From assembly GCA_941918925.1 (NCBI GenBank), contig OW799233.1, positions 142,912,223 through 142,976,222 of the forward strand: DNA of 64,000 nt. The letters run 5' to 3'. Origin of the DNA: Phyto melanocephala (taxonomy: Eukaryota > Arthropoda > Insecta > Diptera > Rhinophoridae). Below are positions 46,340-59,352 of the stretch, in pieces. Position 1 is the first letter of the stretch; each line of letters opens with the position of its first letter. The notes under the pieces are model-generated. The model searched no databases. It saw nothing but the letters and a program-made list of their open reading frames with translations, and was not told the origin of the DNA. The position numbers and the translations under genes are program-made.

Positions 46340-47360
46340 GGAAAATCAATGTGCCACGCCCACCTCCCATATAACGTTTTAAACAAAATTCATATAATTT
46401 CTCTATTAATATAGATTTTGGAATAATAATAGACTATATTGAAACATCTAGGTTGTGCTCATTAGAAAAAACAAATTTGACACGCCTACTATAACGCCCA
46501 CTTTTCACGTTATCTACCGGTAATGAAATTTAAAAGCTCATAAAACCGCCAAAATTAGAGGTATGATGATCAAATTTGCTACGTGTATCCCCCTAGGTAA
46601 TTTCATTACTGTGCCAGAAAATTAATGTGCCACGCCCACTTTTACGCCCACCTCCCATATAACGTTTTACCTAAAATTCATATAATTTCTCTATTAATAT
46701 AGATTTTGGAATAATAAAGGGCTATATTGAAACATCTAAGTTGTACTCATTCGCAAAAACAACTTTGACACGCCTACTATAGCGCCCACTTTTCACGTTA
46801 TCTACCGTTATTGAAATTTAAAAGCTCATAAAACCGCCAAAATTAGAGGTATAATAGTCAAATTTGCTACGTATATCTTCTAGGCAATGTCATTACTGTG
46901 CCAAAAAATTTAGGTGCCACACCCACTTTTACGCCCACCTCCCATATAACGATTTATCTAAAATTCATATAATTTCTTTATTAGCAAAGATTTTGGAATA
47001 ATAAAGGGCTATATTGAAACACCTTAGTTGTACTCATTAGCAAAAACAGCTTTGACACGCCTACTATAACGCCCACTTTTCACGTTATCTACCGTTAATG
47101 AAATTTAAAAGCTCATATAACCGAAAAAATTAGAGGTATGATGATGAAATTTGCTACATATCATATGCTTCTAATCAATGTTATTGTTGTCCCAAAAAGT
47201 TTAGGTGATACGCCCACTTTAACGCCTACCTCCCATATAACGGTTTATCTTAAATTCATGTAATTTCTCTATGGACAAAGTTTTTGGGAAAATAAAGTAC
47301 TATATTGAAATATTTAAGTTGTATTTATTAGCAGAAACTTTATTGACACACCTACTTTAA
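46340..47360. repeat. 288-bp tandem units in D1 (reverse copy)
   Basis: The marker CCTCCCATATAACG recurs at 46363, 46651, 46938 and 47229, steps of 288, 287 and 291. Confidence 0.8.
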
Positions 47361-47421
47361 CGCCCACTTTCATTGAAAGACTACATTTACAAAAGCTTTT
47401 TAGTAGCATATCGAAGTTATA

Positions 47422-48023
47422 AAGAGTGGTTAAATTTTAAGGGCCGATGTTGAATCTAAATAAAACACAAATTATTTAGGAAATTATTATTATTATTTCC
47501 TTTTGTAATGATAATATTTGTACGGTTTAATTATGTATTTAACAAAATATCGGCCAAATGGCCCCCCCCCCCCATCCTTGGCGCCACTCCTCTATCTGAT
47601 GGTCCAAATTTTCAATGACAATGTTGATGGTCAATTGTTGGGCATGATGATGAGTCGATGTTGACTGCTTTTTTGCCACACTATCGCAAAAAACAGCAAT
47701 GGTTCCCATTCAACGAACTAAGAAGGCATTCACAGATTTTCTAACATTTTATACAGACCTGTTTTGCAGAAATTTAAATATTTTTTACAATTCTCCCGAT
47801 TGTGGACGAATTTAAACGATTATGTTGATCAAAAGAATTACGAAGTGCACAAAGTGCATTTTGACTTGAACGCCCATTTTTATAAAAAACCTGAATAACT
47901 TTAACGCGTTGCTTTCCACTTTTAAGTTGGTCTGAGATTGAGAAATGTCAAATGAAATGCAAAAAAAACTTGTTGTTTGTGTGGCTCATCTTCAACATGG
48001 ACCCTTAAAATTTAACCACCCTC
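47422..48023 (-). mobile_element. Mar1 MITE inside D1
   Basis: Reverse Mar1 with both inverted repeats (AAGAGTGGTTAAATTTTAAG at left, complement of GAGGGTGG at right) and TA on each side. Carries a 13-C run near 47565 where the 421 copy has a G-run of about 12 and the 57.5 kb copy a C-run of 8, so the homopolymer has slipped. Confidence 0.7.
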
Positions 48024-48168
48024 TACAAAGAAAGTGATACATATTTTATTATAAAGAGATTATCCACAATGATTAACAAAATAATAAATATTGTGCTTTA
48101 AATGTACACAAAATTGGTGGTGGGTATAAAAGATTCGGCGCAGCCGAATATAGTGCTCTTACTTGTTT

Positions 48169-48776
48169 CATTTTCATTTCTTTTGTTTATTTTTTATTTT
48201 TTGTTTTCTTTTTTTTTTAGTGTAAATAAAGTTGTTTATTTATTTAATACAAAGAAGAGACAACAAAATAAAAAAAATAAAAAAAATACAATAACACAAT
48301 GTACTTAAACCAGCTCATGACTTGTTCCTTTTCTGTTCGTTTATTTGTTTGAGAGGTAGACAAAACAAATAAAAAAGAAAAGAAAAGAAAAGGTTTAAGT
48401 AATAACAATTAGAGAAGATATTGATTTTGATAGGCAACCATCTATGAATTTAAATAACTTGATTATTGTAGTATTTAAATTGGACTTATTTTATTTATTG
48501 TATTAAACATGATACAAGAAAGTAAGGTGGAACCCATTGTACTTGTGTTACAAAAAAAAAAAAATACACGATTTATTTTAAATTTATTTTATGTAAATCT
48601 ATAAATATATATGTATTTTTTAAACAAGCAAGTTAAAGCAAATGAGTTTAACTGAAATCATATGACGATATATTCCGTTATTGGAAAGAAGTCATATAAT
48701 TCAAAATTGTTTCTTTTGATTCGAATTTATATTGGCATGTTGTACTTGTATATGGGAAATTCCATCTATCTATCCA
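48169..48776. other. Low-complexity AT-rich, no gene seen
   Basis: Contains AAAAGAAAAG-type runs (48370-48392). No coding similarity. Confidence 0.55.
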
Positions 48777-49399
48777 TCTATATATATAAAAGTGAAACTC
48801 TGTGTGTGTGTGTGTGTTAGCTATAGACTCCGAAACTGTAAAACCGATCGGACTCAAACTTTGGAAAGTTGTTGTACACATACCAGGGAGTGTTTATGGG
48901 TGAAAAAGAGTGGGCGGGGCCACGCCCATAAAAATTAGTTATCAGTTTTAGCTACTTGCACTTGACCGATTTTTCTGAAACTTTGCACACATATTGAGCT
49001 GTCATGACTATATAATTTCGTGATTAGAAAAGTGGGCAATGCCACACCCACAAAAAAGTTATAATTTTGAGGTACTTCCACTGGACCGATTTTTTTGAAA
49101 CTTTGCACACATACTAAGCTGTCATGACTATTTAATTTCGTGATTAGAAAAATGGGCAGGGCCACGCCCACAAAAAAGTTATAATTTTGAGGTACTTGCA
49201 CTGGACGAATTTTTCTGAAACTTTGCACGCACATATTGAACTCTCATGAATATACAATTTCGTAATTAAAAAAGTTGGCAGTGTCACGCCAATTAAAAAA
49301 AGTTAAAAGATTTAGCTTTTTGCTCTTGATATTTAATTAAAATTAAGAATGCATTTTTATTCATTAAGGGGCGTAGCAACGCGCGCAGGGCTTTTCTAG
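48777..49399 (+). mobile_element. Helitron H1, non-autonomous, copy 3
   Basis: TCTATATATATAAAAGTGAA at 48777 and AACGCGCGCAGGGCTTTT-CTAG ending at 49399 before T. Interior of three or four units with TTTGCACACATATTGAGCTG, GTGATTAGAAAAGTGGGCA and GCCACGCCCA. Same family as 14764 and 16920. Confidence 0.7.
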
Positions 49400-51894
49400 T
49401 GCCAAATAAGTCAAAAAGGTACACCTTATCTCTTGGAATTTTCCAAGAAATACTCAATATCTGTGGTCACTGTCTCATATGGATCCGAAAGTATGGGGTC
49501 TAGAAAACCGCAATAAAACCGGAAAAAGTATATCATAGAACCAAGAAAAATTCGGAATTTTCGGTCACTGGCTCATATGGATCCGAAAGTATGGTGTCTT
49601 GAAAACCAGAAAAACTCTAAAAATTTACAAAGTCATACTTGGTGAACTGTCATTTTTTGAAAATGTTTTATATGTACGTAATTCCTCAGCATTGCTTACG
49701 AGAGGCTGTATATACAACATGATTCTTTTTTTGGAAAGGTCAAAGGTTAGTCGTAAGCTTAAACATATGTGAGATCATTCAATTAAGTAAACTCAATCAT
49801 TTTGAGAGCTTATGAGCTATCGTGCAGTACACAGCTCTTTTGTTAACCGTTTAAATGCAAATGTTATGGCAAAATGTAGTCATATATAGCTAGAGTGAAA
49901 TTTTGATTATTTCCACACATTTTGTAATTTTAAAAAATAAAAAGTATGGTAGTTTTATTATGTAACAATCAATCGCCTAACCATATAGTATCCATATTCT
50001 AGCAAATGTTTGACAGTTATGTACTTATAAATAAAATTTTAAATAACCACATAACTCAGCTACTGTCTGGTAAGATGGGTGATAGGTACTAGTCGTTGAT
50101 AAGTAATTTGTTTAATAACAGCAAGTAGTTATCGATTTGGTGCTCAGGTAATTACTTACCTTTTTGGTGGTCAAACTATCGCACTTTATATATAAAAGTT
50201 GTAAACAAAAGTGTCCTCTTCCAAAGAAAATGAATAACTGAACCAAGGGATGTATATTTTACATGGGGCTAGGCTTCTAATTACCTGAGAATTCGAAAGA
50301 AATGGAGATAATTAAAAAATGTCTACAAATATGTATAAAGTAAAAAAATATGTAAGTCATTTTGATATAAAAAAAATCTTGTTGCTGCCACAATTTATAC
50401 AAATATTTGCCAATTGCCTAAAAATTTTGTATCTTCTCCTATAGGTTATTTAAATCCCAGCCCTAGTAAGTTTTAAAAAAAATTTTAAGGAAATTACATA
50501 TAAAAGATATAAATCGTCAAGTACTTTTGCTTGTTAAAAGATAATAAAAAAAATGTAATAAAATAAAAACATTCACAGAGCTGATATCTCGGTGTTTATT
50601 TCGTGACAACTTCTACTGAAATAAGCTGATTACATAAAATAAGATGTCAGTATGCTGAAAAAACATAAATACACCAATAAAATACAATCAATCGATTAAC
50701 ATCAACACTTGATTGATTCAGCATGACAAGTACTTGTGGTACAGGAAAACGAAAAAGAAAAACATTTAAAAAATTCCAAATTCTAAGTAAATTATTTTAA
50801 AAAAAGGTAAAATTGTTAAATGTAAATTAAAAATCGGTAAATACAATTATGATATAAGATCAAAAAATCCATACGATTAATTAATTTTTAATTGAATGGT
50901 TATATGTGTAAATCCATCATTTTATCTCAACACATTGAAATACTTATATGAGGTTGTTCAAAGTGGATATATTATAATATAAAAAAATATTAAGGAAAAA
51001 AATCATCCATTACAGGTAGCCCATGGAAGAAGAGCAATTCAGCGTCCACGCACATTTATTAGCATTTATAACTTTGCTACCGCAATCGTAACAAAAATAT
51101 AAACTACCTTTTTTTACTATTTTTTTTTAATTCTGAGAATCACAAACATGTCAAACAAATTTTTTGCTAACCATTTTTATAGGAGAAGAACATTCACTAC
51201 TCAATTTGATGCATATCAAACAGAAAACTAAAATTTTGTGAAAATGAGTGAATTCCATTAATTGTAAATAATTTCGAAAATAATCAATCGATTTTTATGA
51301 TCCGTATCTTACGTTGTTGCTATTACATGTGAATTTGCGGCAAAGTAATAAATTTGAACAACTTTTGCCGTTTTCAATTTTTCATGATTTTTTGAAAACA
51401 AAAAAAAATTGCTATTTTCACGTAAAATATATTTTTTACTTTCACTTTTAATTACAATTCCAAAACTACTGAGCCGATTAAAATGCAATATATAAACGGA
51501 CTAAATTTTATATAAATTAAATTTTTTATAAGTTTATTTTAATAATATCGGACTAACCGTTTTTGAGTTTTCATTGACTATGTGGAGAAGCATTTAAAAA
51601 ATTTTGAATTTTACTTAAAAATTAAGAAAAAACCTGTCCCTAGAATTTAAAATTTTGACGACATTTGTACTACTGAAACCAAAATACATCAAAATTGCAT
51701 TGTGGCTTTTAAAGCCCTTAAGATTTTGAAAATTTTGTTGCTATATGTTATTGATCTTGGCATCTATCTACATCTGTATATGACAAACATGCTGATGATC
51801 GATCTTTAATGTTGTATAAATTCGATATATTTAATTCCAAATTAGATCAAGATCTGAAAAATCAGCAAAAAGAAAAAGTTAAATAAAATAATAA
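49400..51894. other. No gene seen; one two-unit repeat
   Basis: GGTCACTG-CTCATATGGATCCGAAAGTATGG occurs at 49465 and again 98 bp later at 49563, with GTCT and GAAAACC following both. The rest is AT-rich and unrecognised. Confidence 0.5.
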
Positions 51895-52160
51895 AAAATC
51901 TCTACATACTCTATATTCGGCCGTACCCTATCCTGTAGGTATAGTAACGTGTTAGCTTAGATTAGCCTAAGTTTTATATTTAATGAAAAAATTAGCAGCA
52001 ATATTTTTTCGGAAACAATCTTTTATTTAAACTTTTTCATAATTTACTATATTCTACTGGGCAAGCTTTTTCGTTTAAGACTAACTTTGATGAACTTGAA
52101 GTAAGTACATATTACAGCTATGGGTCAAATCATATCTAAATTTATGGTAGGCCATTTTGT
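51895..52160 (-). mobile_element. D3-like fragment, decayed
   Basis: TCTATATTCGGCCGTACC is a decayed 3' hairpin end in reverse. AACTTTTTCATAATTTACTA then TATTCTACTGGGCAAGC matches D3 interior (complement of TAGTAGAATACAG...). No 5' end. Confidence 0.45.
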
Positions 52161-52226
52161 GGTAGCGGCCATCATGAATTTAAATTTTTTTATACTGTTT
52201 TATATTTTGCATATCGCTTCACTCAG

Positions 52227-52400
52227 CACGCAAAGAAAAAACATGATTAAGGTAATCATAATCAAAGAGAAACATACTATGATTGAATTCTATACTTATG
52301 ATTAAAGCATATAATGATGGCACATTATCATTATCATTATCATTGTTATGTTTAATTAAAGTAAAGTGCAGTTATCATACTATGACTAAAAATAAAAATA
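52227..52400. mobile_element. M1 MITE, left end only
   Basis: CACGCAAAGAAAAAACATGA then TTAAGGTAATCATAATCAAA and CATACTATGATTGAATT matches the left end of the 40297 element in order. No right inverted repeat. Confidence 0.6.
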
Positions 52401-52496
52401 AAATTTTTGCGCTTTTCTAAAAAACTTTATGTGAACAAAAATAAATTTTTTCTCCAATTTTAAATGTTTACTTTTTAAAGTAACTCTAAATTAAAT

Positions 52497-53110
52497 GATG
52501 TTGACTCGTTTTTGGATCCTGGAATTCTATTTGATGTAAAAATTAATTTTAACTCACATGCAATAATGACAGTAAATAAAGCTGATGTGGTATTAAATTG
52601 CAAAGAGGGTTGGGCTAAGGAATTTAATGATCCTTATGTAACAAAAAATTTATTCACGTCATTAGTAAGACCTTTACTGGAATATGGATCAGTAATTTGG
52701 GATCCCCAATATGTTGTATATATTCAAAAACTCGAAACCTTCGAATCTTAGGTTGGAGTTCTCATTGTGCTCCCAACGTTACAAAGCCGGAGAATTGTTT
52801 CCAATATTGCATTTGTCCTGAATTTTATTTAAGTTAAAATAAATTCTACATATTTTCAACGTAAAATATGCTTCAATGTTTCTAACAGGCAGCTCAGATC
52901 TAAAGAACCGATCAAACTACATTAACTTTGATCTATTTAGAAGAAGAAAAATTTGTGCTGAAGTAAATAAGTTCTATGTACACATCGACTTTTCTGATAA
53001 CGTTTCTGTAATTAGAGGAGAGCTAATAAGGTTTCTTAACTCCAATGCTTGCCTTTTATGCTGTTTGTTATTGTTTTCTTAAAAAAAAATGCTCAACTGT
53101 AAATTTTATT
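52497..53110 (+). pseudogene. Non-LTR retrotransposon reverse transcriptase, C-terminal end
   Basis: An open stretch at 52497-52751 reads DVDSFLDPGILFDVKINFNS then AIMTVNKADVVL, WAKEFNDPYVTKNLFTSLVR and PLLEYGSVIWDPQYVVYIQK. This is the region just after the RT domain in Jockey-type non-LTR elements (LGVLFDxKLxFNxH, W-x-R-E-F-x-D-P-Y, TLYxSLVRPxLEYxxxVW). The catalytic F/Y-A-D-D box lies upstream in the family and is not present, so the copy is 5' truncated, which is usual for these elements. After a frame break, 52876-53082 (LKNRSNYINFDLFRRR) matches the family's final segment only loosely. A-rich sequence after 53080 may be the tail. Closely related to typical dipteran copies but clearly non-functional. 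Confidence 0.8.
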
Positions 53111-53477
53111 ATGTTGATTAAATTCAATAAATAAATTAACAAAATCCGACATACGCCTTGGGTCAGAAGGTATTCAGCAACCAATCCAATTTGAATAACG
53201 CAAGGACTAATGCTCCAAGATTTTTCACTCTTTGCGAGACCATCAGGTGACAGAAAAAAGATACCAATCAGAAAAGCAATACTTATAGTGGAACCTACAG
53301 TGAAGAGACAGTGCAGGTCGATTATCGCTTACCTGAAAACGTCGAATCATAATTGAGATGTGCAAGGTAAACTTCAATTGGAACGAATTCGAATATTGAA
53401 CATTAGATACAGAATATTGAAAGGGAGCAGCCATATGTTCCTTAGATTTGTGTATGATATCAATATTTTGGAAATAT
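53111..53477. other. No gene seen
   Basis: Less AT-rich than average, with scattered short frames and no recognised family. Could be part of the 3' side of the retrotransposon or another decayed element. Confidence 0.4.
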
Positions 53478-54190
53478 CCGGGTATAAATCTCTAGTGAAA
53501 TTCAGCACAATCGCCCCATAAAAACACGACTGCCTCTGTTTTTTCACATATTTTTACCACCAAAATTACAATTTTCACCCATAGAATAATTTTTAGGTAC
53601 CTTTGCTACTATTTATACTTAGATATAATATGCGTTTAGAGATATTCGTGAAAAATTTTGGATAAAGCGGTCTCTAATCGGTAAAGTTATAGGCATAATT
53701 TATTTTTTTAAATATATTTTTTCAGCCTCTAGACAACCGAGAGAGCCAATATTTGTATCATCTGAAAGGACTTGACTTGCGCAATATAAGCACTATAAAA
53801 AACTTAAAATTTAAGTTGGCCGCCACAACAAAATGGCGGACAACAAATTTGCATATGGGTCAAATCTGGTATTAAATGAAAGGGCTTGACCGGAAGAACA
53901 CAGTTAATTATTAAAAAATTTAAAATCCAAGATGGCGTCTAAAACAAAATGACGGAGCAGGTTTTTTTTAACCCCATCAATATGGATATCAAATGAAAAG
54001 GCTTGACTAGTAGAATACAGGTAACTAGGTGAAAATTCAAAATCAAAGATGGCGTCGGAAATAATAAGGAAAAATGGCGTATAACATGAAATATAGGTTA
54101 AGCTATGATGTGGGATTATACCTATGCACATGGTGGTGAAGAGTATTATCAGATTCCAAACGGCCGAATATAGCGCTCTTACTTGTTTAA
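53478..54190 (+). mobile_element. D3 DINE-like element with intact 3' end
   Basis: GAAATTCAGCACAATCGCCC then ACGACTGCCTCTGTTTTTTC links it to D2 and the other D3 copies. Interior phrases AAATGAAAGGGCTTGACCGG, AAAATCCAAGATGGCG and AAAATCAAAGATGGCG are repeated. The end reads TGGTGGTGAAGAGTATTATC then AACGGCCGAATATAGCGCTC and TTACTTGTTT (to 54188), identical to the D2 3' terminus. Confidence 0.65.
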
Positions 54191-56120
54191 TGTGGAAATG
54201 ATTTGAAAATTTTTAAGATAAAAATTATATAATAATACTCATAAAATAAATGATTCCTTTTTTGACTCCTTTTCTTTGTGCAATGCTTTTATTAAAATAA
54301 ACTTTTGACATTATTAATAAAATTAATTGTTGTACTTTTATTTTGAATAAAACCGGTTAAAGGGTTAGTTTTTTAAATTAGAAGCCAAAAAAGGCTTTGA
54401 AAAATTATAATCTTTACGCGGAGTAGTAGAGTAGAGTAGCTTTCAAGTGAAAGCAGTATAAAAGAATATGAAATAGAAAAGTAAGGGTAAGGTTTATAAT
54501 ATTGTTGATATTCCTCTATCTATCTATCTCACGAATCGTTAGGACGTTATTAACCTTATGATCGTGAATCATTTTTAAATTATCCGTTAGAGTCTGTCTT
54601 AAATAGCACCCTATGCTTAAAAGTCTAATATAATTAAATCACCATTCTGGAACAGTTTATTTACACTAATAAGGCGGCTGATAACACTATTAAATAACTA
54701 AGTGCTCTTAAGATTGATGAGCTGTGTGATATTTTTTGCCACCCTACTGAATACAAAGATTGTTTAAGTTTATATATCTTTATAAAGCCATAAAAAGTGT
54801 TTTTTGATTGAAATTGAATTTTTAGCGGGTTTCAATTTCAATTTCACAACAATTTCACCATTCCAGAATCCAAATTAAGCGGTTACGCTGGTGCATAAAA
54901 TGCCGGTTTGCTGAGATAAAAAGCGAGTACCTAAACTCACATTAAGATGCACACTTTTGGACACAAACCTACAAACAAATAATTGTGTAATACAGGTTTC
55001 ATTTTGGAAATCAAAAAAAAAAAAAAAACGTTGCGATATTTCCCAATGTTCTTGGACCGAAAACAATATATGTATTTTGGTAAATATTGCTGTCAAAATA
55101 ACATATGCTTTTTAATAGAACCTGTATGTGCATCACTCGGTATATGACAAAGATCTAACATTTTCGATACATAAATTTAGAATATTTTGCAATAATTTGA
55201 AGAATATTTAATGTAATTTTTCATGTCCTTTTTTTATAAACATTAAAATAAAATCTTAAGTTTTATAGAAATCGTGACTTTTTAAATAAAGTTCAGAAAT
55301 GTCCATACTCAACTTAATACTTATATAAAAATCATTATGTGCTTAAGCTTTTGCTCTATCCTTTGGTACAAAAAGAAAAGTGCCAATTTAAATATTATCC
55401 TATTAACAACACAACAAGACAATCAATAAGAAAATTGTCAACAGTTTTTAATAAAAAAAAAAATAAATAAAAAATAACCAAACCAAAGAAAATATTCAAA
55501 AAGAAGCTTAGAAGCAAATAACTGACTGATTCAAATATAAATTTCAAACAAATAACAAGCCAATAAGAAAATCCCAATAGTAGCAGAAATTACCAACTTA
55601 ATGCTATTAAATGTTATAATAAAGATTCTCTAAAATCCTAAATAAATACATACATAATAAAAAAAAGTTCACTATAAATACCAATTTGCTTAGAATTTAT
55701 ATGAGAGAATTTATATTTATGACTTAAAGAAGTCGATTGCCCAAAAAATCACTGACGCCATTGGAATCATAATAAAATGAGAGAATCCGTAAAACTTTCA
55801 ATATACTGTGATTTATTAAAGCAGATTATAAAATTCTTTTACGAACAAACAATAAGAAATCTGAAACTATTTAAAATGTCAATTTTAATAAAATTGCTGA
55901 CAGGATAAAGATGAAATTAATAAAATGAAAAGAAGGGGCAAATAAAAAGAACTACTTAAAATTTTATGCAATTTATGAATACTTACAATAGCTCTCCAAT
56001 AAGGAATACAATGAGACATACTTTTTCATTATTTGCAGTGACAGAGAGGCTACAAAAACAATACAATGCTATAAAACATTTTTATTTTGTTGCATCATCA
56101 GGTTCATTTTTTTTTCCTTT
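54191..56120. other. AT-rich, no gene seen
   Basis: No element recognised. A TTGAAATTGAA and TTCAATTTCAA stem lies near 54808-54843. Homopolymer A run at 55014-55027. Confidence 0.5.
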
Positions 56121-58285
56121 TTATACCCGCCACAAAAAAAATGGTGGGGGTATATCCATTTTGTCATTCCGTTTGTAACACATCGAAATATCCATTTTAG
56201 ACCCCATAAAGTATATATATTCTGAATCAGGGTTTGATTTGATGACGATCTAGCTATGTCCGTCCGTCTGTCCGTCTGTCCGTCTGTTGAAAGCACGATA
56301 GAGGTCGCACCGAAAAAGCTAGGATGCTCAAATTTTGCCAGAATCTTTCTTATAGACAAGGTTTGTTTATTGGTGTTGCAAATGGGCTAAATCGGAATAT
56401 TAGGAACAGAGTTATAGCTCGAAAAGCAAGAGTAGGTCGAAAAAAACCGCATCCTTCGAACATCCAATAAAATGGAATTGTGTCCAAACGCATCAACGTA
56501 GACTCATGAAACTTCGAATATATATTTCGTGAGTAAAAACAATAATTTTCCCTGAAACTTATCTAAATCTATGCATTAGGAGAGGAGTTATCGATCAAAA
56601 TGTACGAAAATTTATACCGCACAGTGTATTTTTCGGTATATTTAAAAACAAAAACGTCATAAAAGCAACAAAATTGGATGTACGACTCTGAAATTTTGCA
56701 CACTTTGGTTTTTGTTGAGACGCTCTTTTGTAACGGATAATCAATGTGCCACGCCCACTTTTACGCCCACCTCCTATATAACGTTTTATTTAAAATTCAT
56801 ATAATTTCTCTATTAATAAAGATTTTGGAATAATAAAGGGCTATATTGAAACACCTAAGTTGTACTCATTCGCAAAAATAACTTTGACACGCTTACTATA
56901 ACGCCCACTTTTCACGTTATCTACCGTTAATGAAATTTAAAAGCACATAAAACCGCAAAAATTAGAGGTATGATGATAAAATTTGCTACGTATATCATCC
57001 TAGGCAATTTCATTACTGTGCCAGAAAATTAAGCTGCCACACCCACTTTTACGCCCACCTCCCATATAACGTTTTACCTAAAATTCATGTAATTTCTCTA
57101 TTAATAAAGATTTTGGAATAATAAAGGGCTATATTGAAACACCTAAGTTGTACTCATCCGCAAAAACAACTTTGACACGCCTACTATAACGCCCACTTTT
57201 CACGTTATCTACCGTTAATGAAATTTATAAGCTCATAAAACCGCCAAAATTAGAGGTATGATGATCAAATTTGCTACGTATATCCTTCTAATCAATGTAA
57301 TTGTTGCGCCAAAAAGTTTCGGTGACACGCTCACTTTAACGCTTACCTCCCATATAACGGTTTAACTAAATTTCATGTAATTTCTCTATTGACAAGGTTT
57401 TTGGGATAATAAAGGACTATATTGAAATATCGAAGTTGTATTTATTAGCAGAAACTTTATTGACACGCCTACTTTAACGCCCACTTTCATTGAAAGACTA
57501 CACTTACAAAAGCATTTTAGTAGCATATCGCAGTTATAAAGGGTGGTTAAATTTTATGTTGAATTTAAATGAAACACAAATTATTTTGGATATTATTGTT
57601 ATTTCTTTTTGTATTTATAATATTTGTATGGTTCAATTATGTATTTAACAAAATATCGGCCAAATGGCCCCCCCCCATCCTTGGCGCCTTGGTCCAAATT
57701 TTCAATGACAATGTTGATGCTCAATTGTTGGGCATGATGATGAGGAGAGGTTGACTGCTCTTTTGCCACACTATCGCAAAAACCAGCAGTGGTTCCTATT
57801 CAACGAACCAAGAAGGCATTCACAGCTTTTCTAACATTTTATACAGACCTGTTTTGGAGAAATTTAAATATTTTTTACAATTCTCCCGATAGTGGACGAA
57901 TTTGAACGATTATGTTGATCAAGAGAATTACGAACTGCAGAAGATGCATTTTGATTTGAACGCCCATTTTTATAAAAAACCTGAATAACTTTAAAGCGTT
58001 GCTCATCTGCGTATCTTTCCACGGATCAAATTGAGTAAGTTTGAGATTGAGAAATGTCAAGTGAAATGCAGAAAACAAATTTAAAGACTAGGTGTAGTTC
58101 ACCTTCAACATGGGTCCTTAAAATTTAACCACCCTCTACAAAGAAAGTGATACATATTTTTTTATTATAAAGAGATTATTCCATAGCGATTAACAAAATA
58201 ATAAATATTGTGCTTTAAATGTACACAAAATTGGTGGTGGGTATAAAAGATTCGGCATGGCCGAATATAGTGCTCTTACTTGTTT
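56121..58285 (+). mobile_element. D1 DINE-like element, near full length
   Basis: Forward copy with 5' hairpin TATACCCGCCACA...ATGGTGGGGGTATA (56122-56153), GACCCCATAAAGTATATATA (56201), GTCCGTCTGTCC tract, two to three 288-bp units (CCTCC markers at 56770, 57058 and 57346, exact 288 steps), Mar1 at 57539-58136 and 3' hairpin ATTCGGC-ATG-GCCGAAT (58250-58266). Confidence 0.8.
57539..58136 (-). mobile_element. Mar1 MITE inside D1
   Basis: Reverse Mar1 at the same D1 site as the other copies. The left inverted repeat is shortened (GGGTGGTTAAATTTTATGTT, lacking the AGGGCCGATG segment), the right one ends AACCACCCTC next to TA. Confidence 0.7.
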
Positions 58286-58744
58286 TTGGCTCAAATTCAA
58301 ATCAAAAGCTGTGCAACCGTTTATTGTTTCGACAGATGCACATGGTGTCCATGTATCAGGACAGAAGGCCAAAAACAAAATACTAAAAAACCAAAAACAT
58401 GAAGATATGTACACATGTAAATAAAACAACAAGAACAGAGAAATTGGCTAAAATAACAAGGAGCGAACAAAAGAAGCGATAATAATAGTAACAAGAAATG
58501 TTAATTAAAAGCGCAATCAAGCATGTCGAAAGGAATGGTTTCACTGCAATTTTAACGGGTGTTTTTTTTTTGTAAATATTCAAGAAAAGGAAAACTTATT
58601 AGCTCTTGACCATTGACGACATTTGGAATGGTCAAGAGGCTTTAGATTTTGAGTCAATTGCAATTTGTAAGCGTGTAAATGCAAGTCTGTATGCATAATG
58701 TTCATCAACGACGAGCGTGAGATGTGCAATTGTTGGGAATTTTT
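58286..58744. other. No gene seen
   Basis: Nothing recognisable. Short minus-strand frames here have no family resemblance. Confidence 0.5.
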
Positions 58745-58930
58745 ATTTTAATGCACATTTTCTTAATAAACCTGAATAACTTTAACGCGTTGCTCGATTG
58801 TGTATCTTTCCATGGTTTAAATTGAGTTAGTCTGAAATTGAGAAATGTTAAATGAAATACAGAAAAAAACTGGACGTTTAGGTGTGGTTCACATTCAACA
58901 TCGGCCCTTAAAATTTAACCAGCCTTTACA
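58745..58930 (-). mobile_element. Mar1 relative, one end only, outside D1
   Basis: Complement of the Mar1 start: CATCGGCCCTTAAAATTTAA then CCAGCCTTTAC at right, preceded by the leader and, in reverse, the codons for MERYTIEQRVKVIQVY. The ATG (complement of CAT at about 58810) is intact, unlike in the D1-borne copies. The other end is missing. Confidence 0.6.
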
Positions 58931-59352
58931 ACAAATAGATTAAAGGTTTTTTTAAATAAATCTTAAGTTTTAAAGGATGAGTTTTTTTTGTTTTTTTTCC
59001 GATGCGCACAACATGCCAACTGGGCATAAGCGCATACCTGTCATGGGTTTGGGCTTTTATACCCTTCCTTTTCAACCTAACCTAAACCTAACTAAAGGAT
59101 GATTAGGGAGTAGTTAGATAATTTGAGAGATATAACTATATATTCACAAATTATTTTTACTCTTAATTGCTGCAGACAACTGAAGTCAGCACCCTGTATA
59201 TTCAAAGGTTTACAGTTGGTGTTCTAGTTATTATAAACATTATAGAGATATCGATATATTAAAGAAGAGGTGAGTAATTCTTACATTTTATCTTCACATA
59301 ATTTCATTATTTATTTTGTAGTGCATGTGGTATTATACATGCATACACAAAC
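58931..59352. other. No gene seen
   Basis: Contains a short AACCTAACCTAAACCTAAC run near 59075-59092; nothing else recognisable. Confidence 0.5.

Larger units (their letters stand above)
45723..48168 (+). mobile_element. D1 DINE-like element, near full length
   Basis: Forward copy: 5' hairpin TATACCCCCACCA, A-run, TGGTGGGGGTATA (45724-45754), then GACCCCATAAAGTATATATA (45802), the GTCCGTCTGTCC tract (45858-45896), conserved block, 288-bp units, Mar1 at 47422-48023, and 3' hairpin ATTCGGC-GCA-GCCGAAT (48133-48149) then CTTACTTGTT. Best reference copy in the INE-1 orientation. Confidence 0.8.

Noticed and set aside
59075..59092. AACCTAACCTAAACCTAAC resembling the insect TTAGG telomere repeat
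   Set aside because: Only three imperfect units, internal, and flies generally lack TTAGG telomeres.
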